Shown: positions 24,978 to 34,358 of the stretch, one piece after another
Layout: each line of letters begins with the position of its first letter
Numbering within the stretch: position 1 is the first letter of the stretch
Virus record (IMG/VR): IMGVR_UViG_3300028840_002420
Location: 1 to 64,000 of that record
Direction: 5' to 3' (one strand)
From: a virus
Length of the DNA stretch: 64,000 nt
Translations under genes and position numbers: made by a program
Notes under the pieces: generated by a model
What the model saw: only the letters and a program-made list of their open reading frames with translations
Told to the model about the DNA's origin: nothing
The model's database searches: none

Positions 24978-25439
24978 ATGTCGACCGACACGGCCGCCAT
25001 TCCTGAGCTGCCGCGTGCTTCCGAGGCCGCGGCCAAGCTCGAGGGCAAATCGCCCGACGAATCTATCCCGAACGACAACCCAAAGGACCGGAAGGAATAC
25101 ACCTTCCAGTTCGATTGGACCGATGCGCGCGGACATCGCTGGCTCGGGGAGTTCACGAACCGGATCTTGTCCATCCGAGAGCGTCAGCGTCAGAAGGTGC
25201 TGAAGGCTCAGATGAGCGGCAATGTTCCGGTGCAGGCGTTGGACGCCGATGCTTGGACGCTCAATGAGATGATCAGTCACATGACCATCTCGCTGATCAA
25301 ACGGCCGGACTGGGCGAAGCATCTAGATGACTTACTCGATGAGGTGCTGATCGAGCAGCTGTATGAGGAGGTAGCCTCGCACGAGGCGACCTTTCATCGA
25401 CGGGGAGAGGATTCGGGCAAGGGCGAGAAGGCTCCATAA
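24978..25439 (+). CDS. Tail assembly chaperone, first reading frame
   Basis: 153 residues between tube and tape measure genes, the usual place of the G-like chaperone. Core features: YTFQFDWTDARGHRWLGEFTN followed by a helical part (LNEMISHMTISLIKRPDWAKHL). The C-terminal tail is charged. A second frame follows that lacks its own SD, so a recoded longer product is possible (see findings). Confidence 0.7.
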   Translation: MSTDTAAIPELPRASEAAAKLEGKSPDESIPNDNPKDRKEYTFQFDWTDARGHRWLGEFTNRILSIRERQRQKVLKAQMSGNVPVQALDADAWTLNEMISHMTISLIKRPDWAKHLDDLLDEVLIEQLYEEVASHEATFHRRGEDSGKGEKAP

Positions 25440-25470
25440 AGCACCACACGGCTCGCTGCGCCTTTGGCAC

Positions 25471-25911
25471 ATGAGCCGATACAAGCCCTATGGCCAGGTC
25501 CCGTTCGAAGACAGGACGCTGGGAGGGCTGTTAGAGGAGTACTATTTTGCGATTGCTCTGGAGGTCGAAAATCTTCGGGGGCAGTCAGGAGAGCTGGATG
25601 CGGATGACTTGGATCGTCTCGGGCGCTTGGAGGAAGAGCTACGGCCGAAGGTCGGGGAGCGAAGCTCGTTGCGCGGACTGTCCGAGCACCAATCACTCGA
25701 AGTGTGGAATACGCCGCACTACACGGGCGATCCGCTCACCGATTACTGGGAGTACCGAATCAGCCATGACCTGCTCGATCCAGAGGAGCTTGATTTGAAG
25801 GCGCCACCAGACCGTGGGATGTGGAATGAGCCTTGGTCGTTGATTCGGCCACAGGTCAAGCTGCTGCCGAAGCGTCGTCTGCAGGCGGCTGATTTCGTGG
25901 AGGCTGCCTAA
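25471..25911 (+). CDS. Tail assembly chaperone, second reading frame (possibly expressed by frameshift)
   Basis: 146 residues from the ATG at 25471, but no SD is visible upstream (GCTGCGCCTTTGGCAC). The frame stays open back to 25375, overlapping the end of the previous gene by 65 bases in a +1/-2 relation. In many contractile-tailed phages the second chaperone part is made only by frameshift; phage Mu uses -2. The protein is rich in acidic and aromatic residues (EEYYFAIALEVENL). Its stop overlaps the tape measure ATG (TAATG). Confidence 0.65.
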   Translation: MSRYKPYGQVPFEDRTLGGLLEEYYFAIALEVENLRGQSGELDADDLDRLGRLEEELRPKVGERSSLRGLSEHQSLEVWNTPHYTGDPLTDYWEYRISHDLLDPEELDLKAPPDRGMWNEPWSLIRPQVKLLPKRRLQAADFVEAA

Positions 25912-28037
25912 TGCCGACGACAACCACCGAGGTCGGAGTAAAAATCAGTGCGGACGATCGTGAGCTAAAGAAGCTCGCGCAGACGATTCCACAGGCCTTC
26001 GATAAGCGGTCCGTCAAAGAGTTTCAGCAGGCCAGCAAGGATGTTGAAGGCCAGCTGGCTTCGTTGGTCCGCAAGCAGGCGGAGCTGACCCGTCAACTCG
26101 AACGTGTGGACCGGGGAACGAAGGCCTACAAAGATCTGAACAAGGAGCTGCGCGGTGTCCGCCGAGAAGCGGACATGGTGTCGAAGTCTCTGGGGCAGAT
26201 CGACAGGCTGCTGCAGCGCCAGGAGCAGCAGCAGCGGCGGGCGCGGGGTCCGGGTTTTGTCGCCGGCATGGGGCAGGGCCTGGGCGTAGCGCAGTACATC
26301 CCTACGGGGCCGCAGATGGTTCCGCGGATGGCTGGGGCCATGGTGGGCGGAGCGCTGAGACGGGGCGCTGGGGCTGCTGCAGCGCCTTTTGCGATGCCAG
26401 GGATCGGCGGAGTCGCTCAGGGTTTGTCTGGGATCCCGATCGTCGGTGGATTTCTCGGCGGCGCGTTGCAGCAGGCGGCCGGGGCTTATCAGGCGGCCGT
26501 GGGCTATGACCGGGCGGTGCTTGAGGCCTTGCCGTTTGCCGGGGCTCCGCCTACAGCTGCAGCGCAGCAGGCTGCTCGGGCGCGGCAGATTGCTCGAGCA
26601 ACGGGCAAAGTTCAAGCTCAATTCGGTCCAGGGCTAACGGCGGCTAGGACGCAACGAGCGGCGGCGGTGCAGGCGGCAGCGGGTGCTGGTGGCCTTACAT
26701 TTACGGGCGGGGCCGTCCCTAGCGAAGCTGCCGGTGCTCGTGAACGAATGGCTGCACAAGGCGCCGGGGGCTGGTTCCTGTCTAAGTTCATGGCGGAAAC
26801 CGAGCGCGAGCAGACCAAGCGCGAAACACGTGATCGTTCTTCGGGGGCGTTGTCCGCAGCCGCTGAGCGTGTAAAAAACCTGGAAGAGCGCAAGCGCAAG
26901 GCGATGACAGCCGCTCGAGCGTCAGCCAGGGGGCTTCCACGGACGGGGCTGCCGACGCTTTCTGAGGGTGCGGAATTCGGGCTTGGTCCGCAGCAGATGA
27001 TCGGGTTCTTTTCCCAGATGATGCAGGCTCGCGGAGAGGCTCGGGATGATGTTTCTCGATCGGCGTTCCGCGAAGCTATGGCGGCCAAGACGCGGTTCGG
27101 TGTATCCGCACAGTTGGCGGGAGCGTTCGGCCGGATGGGGATCGCTGGCGGTGGTGGGCAGATGGGCGGGATGGATCTGTCGACGGCGTTGCAGACTGCG
27201 GTTGCTCAGGGGCTCAAGGGCAGCCAGGTCACCGAGTTTCTTCAGGAGCTGATCAGCTTAGGCCAGCGTGCGGAAAAGATGGGGGTCAAGTTCGATGTCC
27301 GCGAGTTTACGCGGATGACGGCGGGCCTTCGCGTTGCTGGGATGCAAGGGCTGCAGGCTCAGAGGATCGCTGGAGGTCTGCAGCAGGCAGCGATGGGAGT
27401 TGGTCAGCGTGGGGTCCAGGGGCCGCTGGATGTGATCATGGCCCGAGCTGCAGGCTTTGATCCAAGTCAGGGAGCCGAAGGCTACGCTCGCGCAATGAAC
27501 AAGCTCGCTGGGGGGATGTCCAGCGAGATGATGAATAACCTGCTCGGGATGATCACGCAGGGTGCCGGTGCTGGTGGTTTTGGGCCTGAGATGCAGCGGC
27601 TGATGTTCCGTCGAGCGATGGGCAAGATGGGTGTGCAGGTTGGTCCGGGACAGGCTTCGGATTTGATCGAGTCTTACAGACGGGGTGTCCGGCCGGACAT
27701 CTCGGAGCTGATCGAGCGCGGAGAACGCAAGGGAGCTCGGGGACGGCTCGAGCGCGAAGCGCTGCAGCTCGTCGGTCGAGAAGCGCCAACGGCTCGTGGA
27801 GCAGCGCGGTTGGAGGCCGGACGTATTGGCCTTGGCCGGGCAGCGGCTCCGTGGGTGCAGGCCTTCGAACGGAATGCTCAACAGTCGGGGCAGATCATCA
27901 ATCAGTTCGGCAAAGACCTGCAAAATCTGTCTGGTTACGTGACTCAGGCGATGTCCGCAGTCAAGCGAATCACCGAAGGCGGCTTGGAGGGGATCGTTGA
28001 GAAGATCGTTGCGAAAGTGCTGGGACTAGGAGGATAG
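25911..28037 (+). CDS. Tape measure protein
   Basis: 708 residues, the longest gene after the sheath and chaperones. N-terminal KISADDRELKKLAQTIPQAFD, then a long coiled coil (QASKDVEGQLASLVRKQAEL), then Gly/Ala-rich hydrophobic helices (AGAMVGGALRRGAGAAAAPF) and more helices to the end. This is the usual tape measure composition. Its length fixes tail length; by the rule of about 1.5 angstrom per residue a tail near 105 nm would be expected. Confidence 0.85.
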   Translation: MPTTTTEVGVKISADDRELKKLAQTIPQAFDKRSVKEFQQASKDVEGQLASLVRKQAELTRQLERVDRGTKAYKDLNKELRGVRREADMVSKSLGQIDRLLQRQEQQQRRARGPGFVAGMGQGLGVAQYIPTGPQMVPRMAGAMVGGALRRGAGAAAAPFAMPGIGGVAQGLSGIPIVGGFLGGALQQAAGAYQAAVGYDRAVLEALPFAGAPPTAAAQQAARARQIARATGKVQAQFGPGLTAARTQRAAAVQAAAGAGGLTFTGGAVPSEAAGARERMAAQGAGGWFLSKFMAETEREQTKRETRDRSSGALSAAAERVKNLEERKRKAMTAARASARGLPRTGLPTLSEGAEFGLGPQQMIGFFSQMMQARGEARDDVSRSAFREAMAAKTRFGVSAQLAGAFGRMGIAGGGGQMGGMDLSTALQTAVAQGLKGSQVTEFLQELISLGQRAEKMGVKFDVREFTRMTAGLRVAGMQGLQAQRIAGGLQQAAMGVGQRGVQGPLDVIMARAAGFDPSQGAEGYARAMNKLAGGMSSEMMNNLLGMITQGAGAGGFGPEMQRLMFRRAMGKMGVQVGPGQASDLIESYRRGVRPDISELIERGERKGARGRLEREALQLVGREAPTARGAARLEAGRIGLGRAAAPWVQAFERNAQQSGQIINQFGKDLQNLSGYVTQAMSAVKRITEGGLEGIVEKIVAKVLGLGG

Positions 28038-28038
28038 G

Positions 28039-29700
28039 ATGCCGCCGATTCCAGCGCTGCAGTACTTTCCGGGGCTGCCAAATAATCAGTGGGCGTTTTT
28101 GGCGCCGCATCTGCGGATCAATATGCGGTTCTATCCGCTTGCAGGCTTGGCCCCAGACGCTTTCATGCCGTTCCGGGACGGTCGGGCCAAGATCATCAGT
28201 TCGGACGCTTCAGAGACGACAGCAAGCCTCACGGCGTTCAAATGGAACAAGGTGATGGGCCAGCCCAGCGGGCACTGGGAGGCGACGGTCAAGCGGCGTG
28301 TGGAGTCTTACGGACAGCACGAGTTTCAGGAGTTCGCTGTCGATGGAGACTGGGTGGACATCGAGATCGTCCGCAATGGCCTTCCGATCCCGCTATGCCG
28401 CGGAGTCGTGGATACTGTCCGGGAGCGGACGGTATCGGCCAAGGGCGCTACGATCGAGACGTGGTATATCACGGGGCGTGATCACGGGGCGTTCTTCGAA
28501 TATCCGATCACGTGGACCAATCTGTGGGTGCAGACGCTGGGCGAGCTTTCTCAGGGGCTGTTTACCGAGCGGGTCAAGGGCAAGATCGGCGGCCGTCCGG
28601 ATGAGATGTTCAAGATCCTGCTGGAGGCCACGTTCGCCAGCGGCAAGGATGCGGGGCAATGGGAGCTACCGCGGGCTCTGAGCGACGTGACGGGCATCGA
28701 CAAGGGCCTGTGGAAGTTGCTCAAGGTCATCACGTTCAACGCGTCACAGAGCGGCGCCGAAGGCCTCAGAGGGGCCTACTACAACGAGCCGCAGCTGTGG
28801 AGTACGGGCGGACAGACTCTCCATCAGACGCTCCATCAGTGGTGTAATCCGCTGCTTAATGAGATCTGGTACGACCTGATGCTACCCGCGGCCTATTTGC
28901 CTAAGCACGGGCTCGACGGCTTTTTGACCAGCAAGGTAATCGAGCGTGGCAAACTGCCGGCGACGGTCGACGAGCTGACGTTCACCGAGGACGGGATCGG
29001 CATCGGCCGGGACACAGGGACGACGGTCACGCAATCGTTAGCCTCGGAGGGCGACAAGTTCGCGACGATGGGAGCTTTCATCCGCGAGCGCCCATTCTTC
29101 AACACGATTGAAGGCCGCTCGGGCTCGATGTGGCCGAATCTGCCCACCTGGTATCTGCCGACGTGGATGCTCGAGCAGGCCGATCTGGGCCGGTCCGGGG
29201 CTGAGCGATACAACCTGTTCGAGCTGCTCGCCGAAGTGGGCTTTGTCGCCAGCAATGAGCAGGCAGCTCAGGCAAAGCCGGTCTGGCACAAGCAGGACAT
29301 TCGGGCGCACGGGCTGCGCACGATGTCGCAGTCGACGAAGTATCTTGCCCAGTTCCGCAAGGGGATCGGCGACTGGTTCAAGACCGAGCGCGTGACCTGG
29401 CAGCAGCTGATGGTCGACTGGTACGCGTCGATGCCTTATCTCCGTTCGGGAGTGCTCAACGCCAAAACGCTGCTCCCTGAGATCCGAATCGGTCAAAAGA
29501 TCGTGACCGATCCGGGCAATCCGGAAGGGCGGGAACAGCTCTATTGCGAGGGCGTGCAGATGGACTTTGAAGGCCCGACTCAAGCGGCGGGCGCGAAAGG
29601 GACAACGACGTTCACGGTCACCCATGGATTCCGCGGCGACGATGACGCCTATTATAGGGCGATCGAAGGACAGTCCGCGTTGTTTACGGAGACGTTCTGA
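28039..29700 (+). CDS. Baseplate hub-like protein (gpD-like position)
   Basis: 553 residues directly after the tape measure with a strong SD (AGGAGG). The sequence is mixed alpha/beta with AFKWNKVMGQPSGHWEATVKR, ETWYITGRDHGAFFEYPITW and a long helical middle. These fit tail hub proteins that cap the tube. No catalytic motif seen. Identification rests on order and general pattern. Confidence 0.65.
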   Translation: MPPIPALQYFPGLPNNQWAFLAPHLRINMRFYPLAGLAPDAFMPFRDGRAKIISSDASETTASLTAFKWNKVMGQPSGHWEATVKRRVESYGQHEFQEFAVDGDWVDIEIVRNGLPIPLCRGVVDTVRERTVSAKGATIETWYITGRDHGAFFEYPITWTNLWVQTLGELSQGLFTERVKGKIGGRPDEMFKILLEATFASGKDAGQWELPRALSDVTGIDKGLWKLLKVITFNASQSGAEGLRGAYYNEPQLWSTGGQTLHQTLHQWCNPLLNEIWYDLMLPAAYLPKHGLDGFLTSKVIERGKLPATVDELTFTEDGIGIGRDTGTTVTQSLASEGDKFATMGAFIRERPFFNTIEGRSGSMWPNLPTWYLPTWMLEQADLGRSGAERYNLFELLAEVGFVASNEQAAQAKPVWHKQDIRAHGLRTMSQSTKYLAQFRKGIGDWFKTERVTWQQLMVDWYASMPYLRSGVLNAKTLLPEIRIGQKIVTDPGNPEGREQLYCEGVQMDFEGPTQAAGAKGTTTFTVTHGFRGDDDAYYRAIEGQSALFTETF

Positions 29701-30671
29701 TGACTCGGCGGGCTGCCAACGTAGTTCACGCGACGGGCTATGAGACGATGCGATCGGCCGATGGGCTGGTGCTGCAGGCTGGGATCCCGAGTCGGTCGAT
29801 CGCGATGCACAAGGACGTGTTCAGTGCGTCCGGATGGATTACGCGGGCTGTGGTGATCAAGACCTACTACACCGAGGAAGACAAGCGGTGCGGCTGGACG
29901 AAGGGACTGCAGCGAAACGTTTTGTGTGATGTGCGGACGTACGGCCGCTACAGCCGGCCGCTGGCGAAAGTACCCGTGCTGCAGCGCACCCAGGGACTGC
30001 ACGATCGGGACATCTACATTCCGCGAGACAGCCGTCAGAACCTGGAAGGCGGCGAGCTGGTGACTGGGGGCAGCAAGAGCACGTCCGTTCCGACAGCTGC
30101 GGAAAACATGGACGGGGACCATGTGCTCATCGGCTTTTTGGACAACGATCCGAGCCAACCGGTGATCTTGCCGTTTCAGTTCAGCCATCCGAAAAGCTCG
30201 TTTCAGCCGGAGTTGGCCGACGGCCGGGTGCGGGAGATCCGCCACCAGGGGACGTTGCTCGCTTGGGATAAGGACGGCAACTTTACGATCGATGCGACGG
30301 GGGTCGCCGAAGAGATCTTGGAGGCTGGCGGTACGGAGAAAGCGGCCGTCGGTAAAGGGACGCTGACGTTCGTCAACCAGGACGCGGGCGGCGCCAAGCT
30401 GAGCGTGGTGCTGGATGCAAGCAGCTCGCCGGGTGCGGTGCTGCTCGGGTCCGATCCGGCCTCGCCGGCGACCGAGCCGTTCGTGTGCGGAAACCTGCTG
30501 AAGTCGCTGCTCGAAGACATCTTGGATACGCTTGCGTCGCACAAGCACACTGGGGTGACGACGGGAAGCGGAGTATCTGGGATCGCCGATGTCGCGGCAG
30601 ATTGGACGGCGCAGAAGGGCCAGATCCCAGGGACACTATCTGACTTCATACGCGGCAAGAAGGCGCAGTAA
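29700..30671 (+). CDS. Baseplate spike protein with OB-fold (gpV-like)
   Basis: 323 residues overlapping the hub stop (TGATG). Residues about 130-165 show ENMDGDHVLIGFLDNDPSQP, the gpV/gp5-type OB-fold pattern, followed by ILPFQFSHP. After that comes a stretch with LLAWDKDGNFTIDATG and repeated beta strands, as in the trimeric spike helix, and a C-terminal HKHTGVTTG. It is the cell-puncturing tip at the end of the tube. Confidence 0.8.
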   Translation: MTRRAANVVHATGYETMRSADGLVLQAGIPSRSIAMHKDVFSASGWITRAVVIKTYYTEEDKRCGWTKGLQRNVLCDVRTYGRYSRPLAKVPVLQRTQGLHDRDIYIPRDSRQNLEGGELVTGGSKSTSVPTAAENMDGDHVLIGFLDNDPSQPVILPFQFSHPKSSFQPELADGRVREIRHQGTLLAWDKDGNFTIDATGVAEEILEAGGTEKAAVGKGTLTFVNQDAGGAKLSVVLDASSSPGAVLLGSDPASPATEPFVCGNLLKSLLEDILDTLASHKHTGVTTGSGVSGIADVAADWTAQKGQIPGTLSDFIRGKKAQ

Positions 30672-30680
30672 GGAGGCAAC

Positions 30681-32570
30681 GTGGCTGCGAGCATCATCGA
30701 CATCCTTTCTGAGGAAGCCCGACAGTCCAGAACCGGCGATAAGCTGTATTACAAGTCGCTGCCTTACGCGTTTGTGATGCGAGGCAAGCCGATGTCAGGT
30801 CCGATCGGGCCATCTGGTCAAGCGGTGTTTCCGCTGCCGATGAATCCGGAATCCTTCGAATACAGCATGCCGTTTGCGGCGGAGATCACGGCGTTGCAGG
30901 AGGGCGGAGTTATCTCGGAGGAGGCCGGGATCACTATCGGTGAAATCAACCTGACTGCAACGACAGGATGGCGGCTACGGACAAACTTTGACACGACGTG
31001 GGGACCAGGTGACGGCGAATTCACGGGGCTACTGGGTGCGGAAGGGGGGTACTTCGAGGATATCTCAGGCCAGCTCGCGTTTTGGCGGCTGGCCAATCGT
31101 TGTTTCGATGCGTACTCGTCATTCAAAAAGGATCCGCAGACGGCCGCTCAGACCGTTTTGGAATTCCACAGCCTCAAAGACGATCTGCATCTGACCGTGA
31201 TACCGCGCGAGTTTTCGTTACGTCGCGAAGTCGCTCGGGAGCGCGTGACCTATCGATACACAGCGAGGCTCGCGGTAGTTGGACCAGCGTCTGCGGATAT
31301 CGTGGTGCTCTCGCCGGATGCGAGTTTGCTCGATGGTTTCAAGAACGCGATCAGCAAGATTCGATCGACGATTCAGAGCATCTCGGCTGCGGTTGACGAT
31401 CTCACAGCAGCCATTGATGATCTGCGACGTTCGATTACCAGTATCGCGAGCATCCTGGACGACGTGGCGAGTATCGTCGACTCGTTCACCGATTTAGTAA
31501 ACGGCGTGAAGGCCTTCGCTGATATTCCTCGGGCGTTTATTACGGCTACAGCCAATTTGTTGGAGTCGACAGCTGATTACGCGGTGACTGTGGGAAATTT
31601 CCCAGCGGACGTAGCTCAGTCATTCCGTACTATCTCCGATGACTGCGATCGGCTCAATGTCGCGGCGACCAATCTGTTTCGGGAGACCTATGATGAAGCA
31701 GCTCGGAAGTACGAAAAGCGGACCACGCCTCCCAGGCTGGGCGACGATCCAACGCGCGATTCGCAATCTCAGGCGCTGGCTGACAAGGCAGCTGCAGGTT
31801 CGCTGAAGGTCCGGGAGGTCTTTGGCGGCGCGGTCAAGCCTGGCGATGTCGGACGGGCTCAGGTGAAGCCGTGGCGGGATTACGCACGGCTCCGCGAGCA
31901 GAAATACCAAGGCTTCGAAGAGCGCGTGGTGGGCCAAGGGGACACGTTGCAGAGCCTGGCGGCGAAGCACCTTGGCAATGCTCGCGACTGGTTGATCCTC
32001 GCCAAGCTCAATCAGCTGCAAGCTCCGTACATCACGAACGGAGCCAAGATGCCTCACACGCTGCAGCCAGGCAGCAAGTTCATTATTCCGATTGCCGATC
32101 CGAGCAACTCGCCAGACGTGATCACGACAGGAGCGGCGGCCGTGGGGGAGTCTCAGGCGGATAAGCACCTGGGGACAGACTTCGAGCTGGTCCAGCTCAA
32201 AACGGCGACAGGAGCGAAGTCCGGGACGTTCGGGTGGGCTATCGACACGGCCGGGGGTTCGACGGATGTTCGACGGATCAGCGGCTTTAAGAACATGGCT
32301 CAGGCGATCGAGTCACGGTTCCGTACGGAGCGCGGAACGAACATCCTCTATCCGGCGATCGGGCTGCCTCGATTGATCGGAATCAAGGGCTTCGGTGAAA
32401 CGATTGTGGAGGCGCGTTACGAGGCGCGGCGTCAGTTGTTGGCCGATCCACGCGTGTCCCGAATCGGAAAGTTCGCTTTCCGTCAAGAAAACGATGTGCT
32501 GACGCTCGAGGCCGATGTTCAGCCGAAGGGGTTCAACACGACGCGTCCGATCAGTCGGACGCTCACATAG
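30681..32570 (+). CDS. Baseplate protein with LysM domain fused to gp25-like wedge domain
   Basis: 629 residues from a GTG with AAGGAGG upstream. The first 200 residues are beta-rich with FPLPMNPESFEYSMPF, the pattern of tube-initiation or hub-associated proteins that precede LysM. The middle (about 210-350) is helical coiled coil. Residues about 407-472 (EERVVGQGDTLQSLAAKHLG) form a LysM domain. Residues about 499-620 (FGWAIDTAGG, NMAQAIESRFRTERGTNIL, RQLLADPRVSRIGKFAF) match the gp25/gpW-like wedge fold. In most phages these are separate genes. Confidence 0.8.
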   Translation: MAASIIDILSEEARQSRTGDKLYYKSLPYAFVMRGKPMSGPIGPSGQAVFPLPMNPESFEYSMPFAAEITALQEGGVISEEAGITIGEINLTATTGWRLRTNFDTTWGPGDGEFTGLLGAEGGYFEDISGQLAFWRLANRCFDAYSSFKKDPQTAAQTVLEFHSLKDDLHLTVIPREFSLRREVARERVTYRYTARLAVVGPASADIVVLSPDASLLDGFKNAISKIRSTIQSISAAVDDLTAAIDDLRRSITSIASILDDVASIVDSFTDLVNGVKAFADIPRAFITATANLLESTADYAVTVGNFPADVAQSFRTISDDCDRLNVAATNLFRETYDEAARKYEKRTTPPRLGDDPTRDSQSQALADKAAAGSLKVREVFGGAVKPGDVGRAQVKPWRDYARLREQKYQGFEERVVGQGDTLQSLAAKHLGNARDWLILAKLNQLQAPYITNGAKMPHTLQPGSKFIIPIADPSNSPDVITTGAAAVGESQADKHLGTDFELVQLKTATGAKSGTFGWAIDTAGGSTDVRRISGFKNMAQAIESRFRTERGTNILYPAIGLPRLIGIKGFGETIVEARYEARRQLLADPRVSRIGKFAFRQENDVLTLEADVQPKGFNTTRPISRTLT

Positions 32571-32582
32571 CAGGAGGCCGCG

Positions 32583-33974
32583 ATGGGCCAATTCGCGCCG
32601 AGACAGTTCGACGATATTTTGGAGCGGATGATCAACCGGGTGGTCGCGCGGTCGGATCTGAACGACATCAATGACGGCTCGAGCGTCAAGCAGGTGCTCG
32701 CTGCAGCTGCCCGAGAAGATGACGATCAGTACTACCAGATGATCAACCTGCTCGATCTGTTCGACATCGCCAAGGTGATCGGCGTCGACCTGGACGAACG
32801 AGCGAAGGAATTCAATCCGTCACTGATCACGCGCAACCAGGCACAGAAAGCGACTGGTGAGGTTCAGTTCAGCCGAACGGGAACCGTGGGAACGGTGACG
32901 ATCCCGATCGGGACTGAGGTCGAGGTGCCGGCGACGGGAGCCGCAGATCCGATCACGTTCGTTACCACGGAGGAGGGGACGATCTCGGGCGGCTCGACTA
33001 CCTCCAACCTGGTCGACGTGGTGGCGGCCAAGGCTGGTGTGGCCGGTAATGTGGCTTTGGGGACGGTGACCGGATTCGTGTCCAAACCGAGCGGTGTGGA
33101 CTTCGTGACCAACCCGGCAGCTTTCACCAACGGGCTCGACCTGGAAAGTGATGACGCTTTCCGCGAACGGCTGCTCAACCAGATCAAGGGGCTCGCTCGA
33201 GCGCACGTGGATGGACTCGAGTCAGCAGCTCTGACGGCCGAGGATACAGCTTCGGGAAAGCGAGTGGTGTTCGCCGAAGTGGTCGAGGATACGGTCAACC
33301 TGGGGAACGTGACGGTCTATATCGACGACGGGTCCGGGACCGCGGAAAGCTCGACGGTTGTTCCGCAGTGGACCACGATTCCGCCGGGGACCGCGGTTGG
33401 TGGCGAAACGATCCTGTGGGTGCCCAACAAGCCGATTGATACGTCGGCGGCTTTCGGTCTCCGGATCAACTCGGTGCTTCAGACGGAAGGGACGGACTAC
33501 ACGCTCAATCCGGCCAACGGTCAGATCAATCTGCTACCAGCCAGCTACCCTACGGGTCTGACGGCCGGCGACGTGATCGACGGAGAGTGGACCTATTTCG
33601 ATGGGCTGATCGCGGAGTGTCAGAAGATCATCGACGGGGACGCGGCTGATCGGGTCAACTATCCGGGCTATCGCGCCGCGGGCGTACTCGTGCGGGTGCT
33701 GGCTCCGACGACTTCACAGCAGGTCGTGACAGCCAACATCACGGTGTTGCAGGGCTACGACCAGACCACCGTGGCTACCGAGGTCGCTGCCGAGATCAGC
33801 GCCTACATCAATGCTCTGGGAATCGGCGAGGACGTGATCCTCAACGAGCTGCGCGAGCGTTCGATGTCGGTACCAGGGATGTACGATATCGAATTCACGG
33901 CGCCGACCGAAAACGTGGTCATTCTGGAGAACCGGCTAGCTCGGATTTTGGCAAGCAACCTTTCGATCAACTAG
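32583..33974 (+). CDS. Baseplate J-like protein
   Basis: 463 residues, start with AGGAGG upstream. The pattern ATGEVQFSRTGTVGTVTIPIG, followed by FVTTEEGTIS, AGVAGNVALGTVTGFV and ESDDAFRERLLNQIKGLARA, is that of the gpJ/gp6-like baseplate wedge family. These form the outer ring of the baseplate. It directly follows the LysM/gp25 gene, matching the usual gp25-gpJ order. Confidence 0.88.
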   Translation: MGQFAPRQFDDILERMINRVVARSDLNDINDGSSVKQVLAAAAREDDDQYYQMINLLDLFDIAKVIGVDLDERAKEFNPSLITRNQAQKATGEVQFSRTGTVGTVTIPIGTEVEVPATGAADPITFVTTEEGTISGGSTTSNLVDVVAAKAGVAGNVALGTVTGFVSKPSGVDFVTNPAAFTNGLDLESDDAFRERLLNQIKGLARAHVDGLESAALTAEDTASGKRVVFAEVVEDTVNLGNVTVYIDDGSGTAESSTVVPQWTTIPPGTAVGGETILWVPNKPIDTSAAFGLRINSVLQTEGTDYTLNPANGQINLLPASYPTGLTAGDVIDGEWTYFDGLIAECQKIIDGDAADRVNYPGYRAAGVLVRVLAPTTSQQVVTANITVLQGYDQTTVATEVAAEISAYINALGIGEDVILNELRERSMSVPGMYDIEFTAPTENVVILENRLARILASNLSIN

Positions 33975-34358
33975 ATGGCGAGCTTGGGCAACATAAGCGA
34001 AGTCGGCGGCCACCAGCTCGAGCTGACCGGTACGTTTCCCGCGGGGACCGATTTGGAGGTGTACATAGGTCCAAGCGGGGACGAAACGGATCCCCCAGCG
34101 TATGGCGGCGAGGATCGCGGATATCGACCGGTATCCGAAGACGGCTCGAGCGTGGCTGTGGTAACGCCTCCGTTGGCGCCAGGGACGCATTCTGTCTCGT
34201 GGAGGACTGCGGGGTCCGGGAGCCCTCCGGCCGTTCTGGGGACGCTCCAGGTGCTCGAGCGTAACTGGCCGGCGAAGCTGTACATCCAGCGCAACAACTT
34301 CCCCCCGTGGACGGGCGTCGGTAGGCGGCGGCTCGAGATCGAAGGGGGCCGCTGGTGA
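33975..34358 (+). CDS. Single-module Ig-like protein, first of three sharing the same module
   Basis: 127 residues made of one beta-sandwich-like module: GHQLELTGTFPAGTDLEVYIG, a PPAYGGEDRGYRP segment, then VAVVTPPLAPGTHSVSWR and LERNWPAK, ending PPWTGVGRRRLEIE. The same module recurs at the C-terminus of the next gene and as the third gene. It resembles IPT/TIG-like Ig domains of surface proteins. Starts directly at the preceding stop (TAG-ATG). Confidence 0.7.
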   Translation: MASLGNISEVGGHQLELTGTFPAGTDLEVYIGPSGDETDPPAYGGEDRGYRPVSEDGSSVAVVTPPLAPGTHSVSWRTAGSGSPPAVLGTLQVLERNWPAKLYIQRNNFPPWTGVGRRRLEIEGGRW

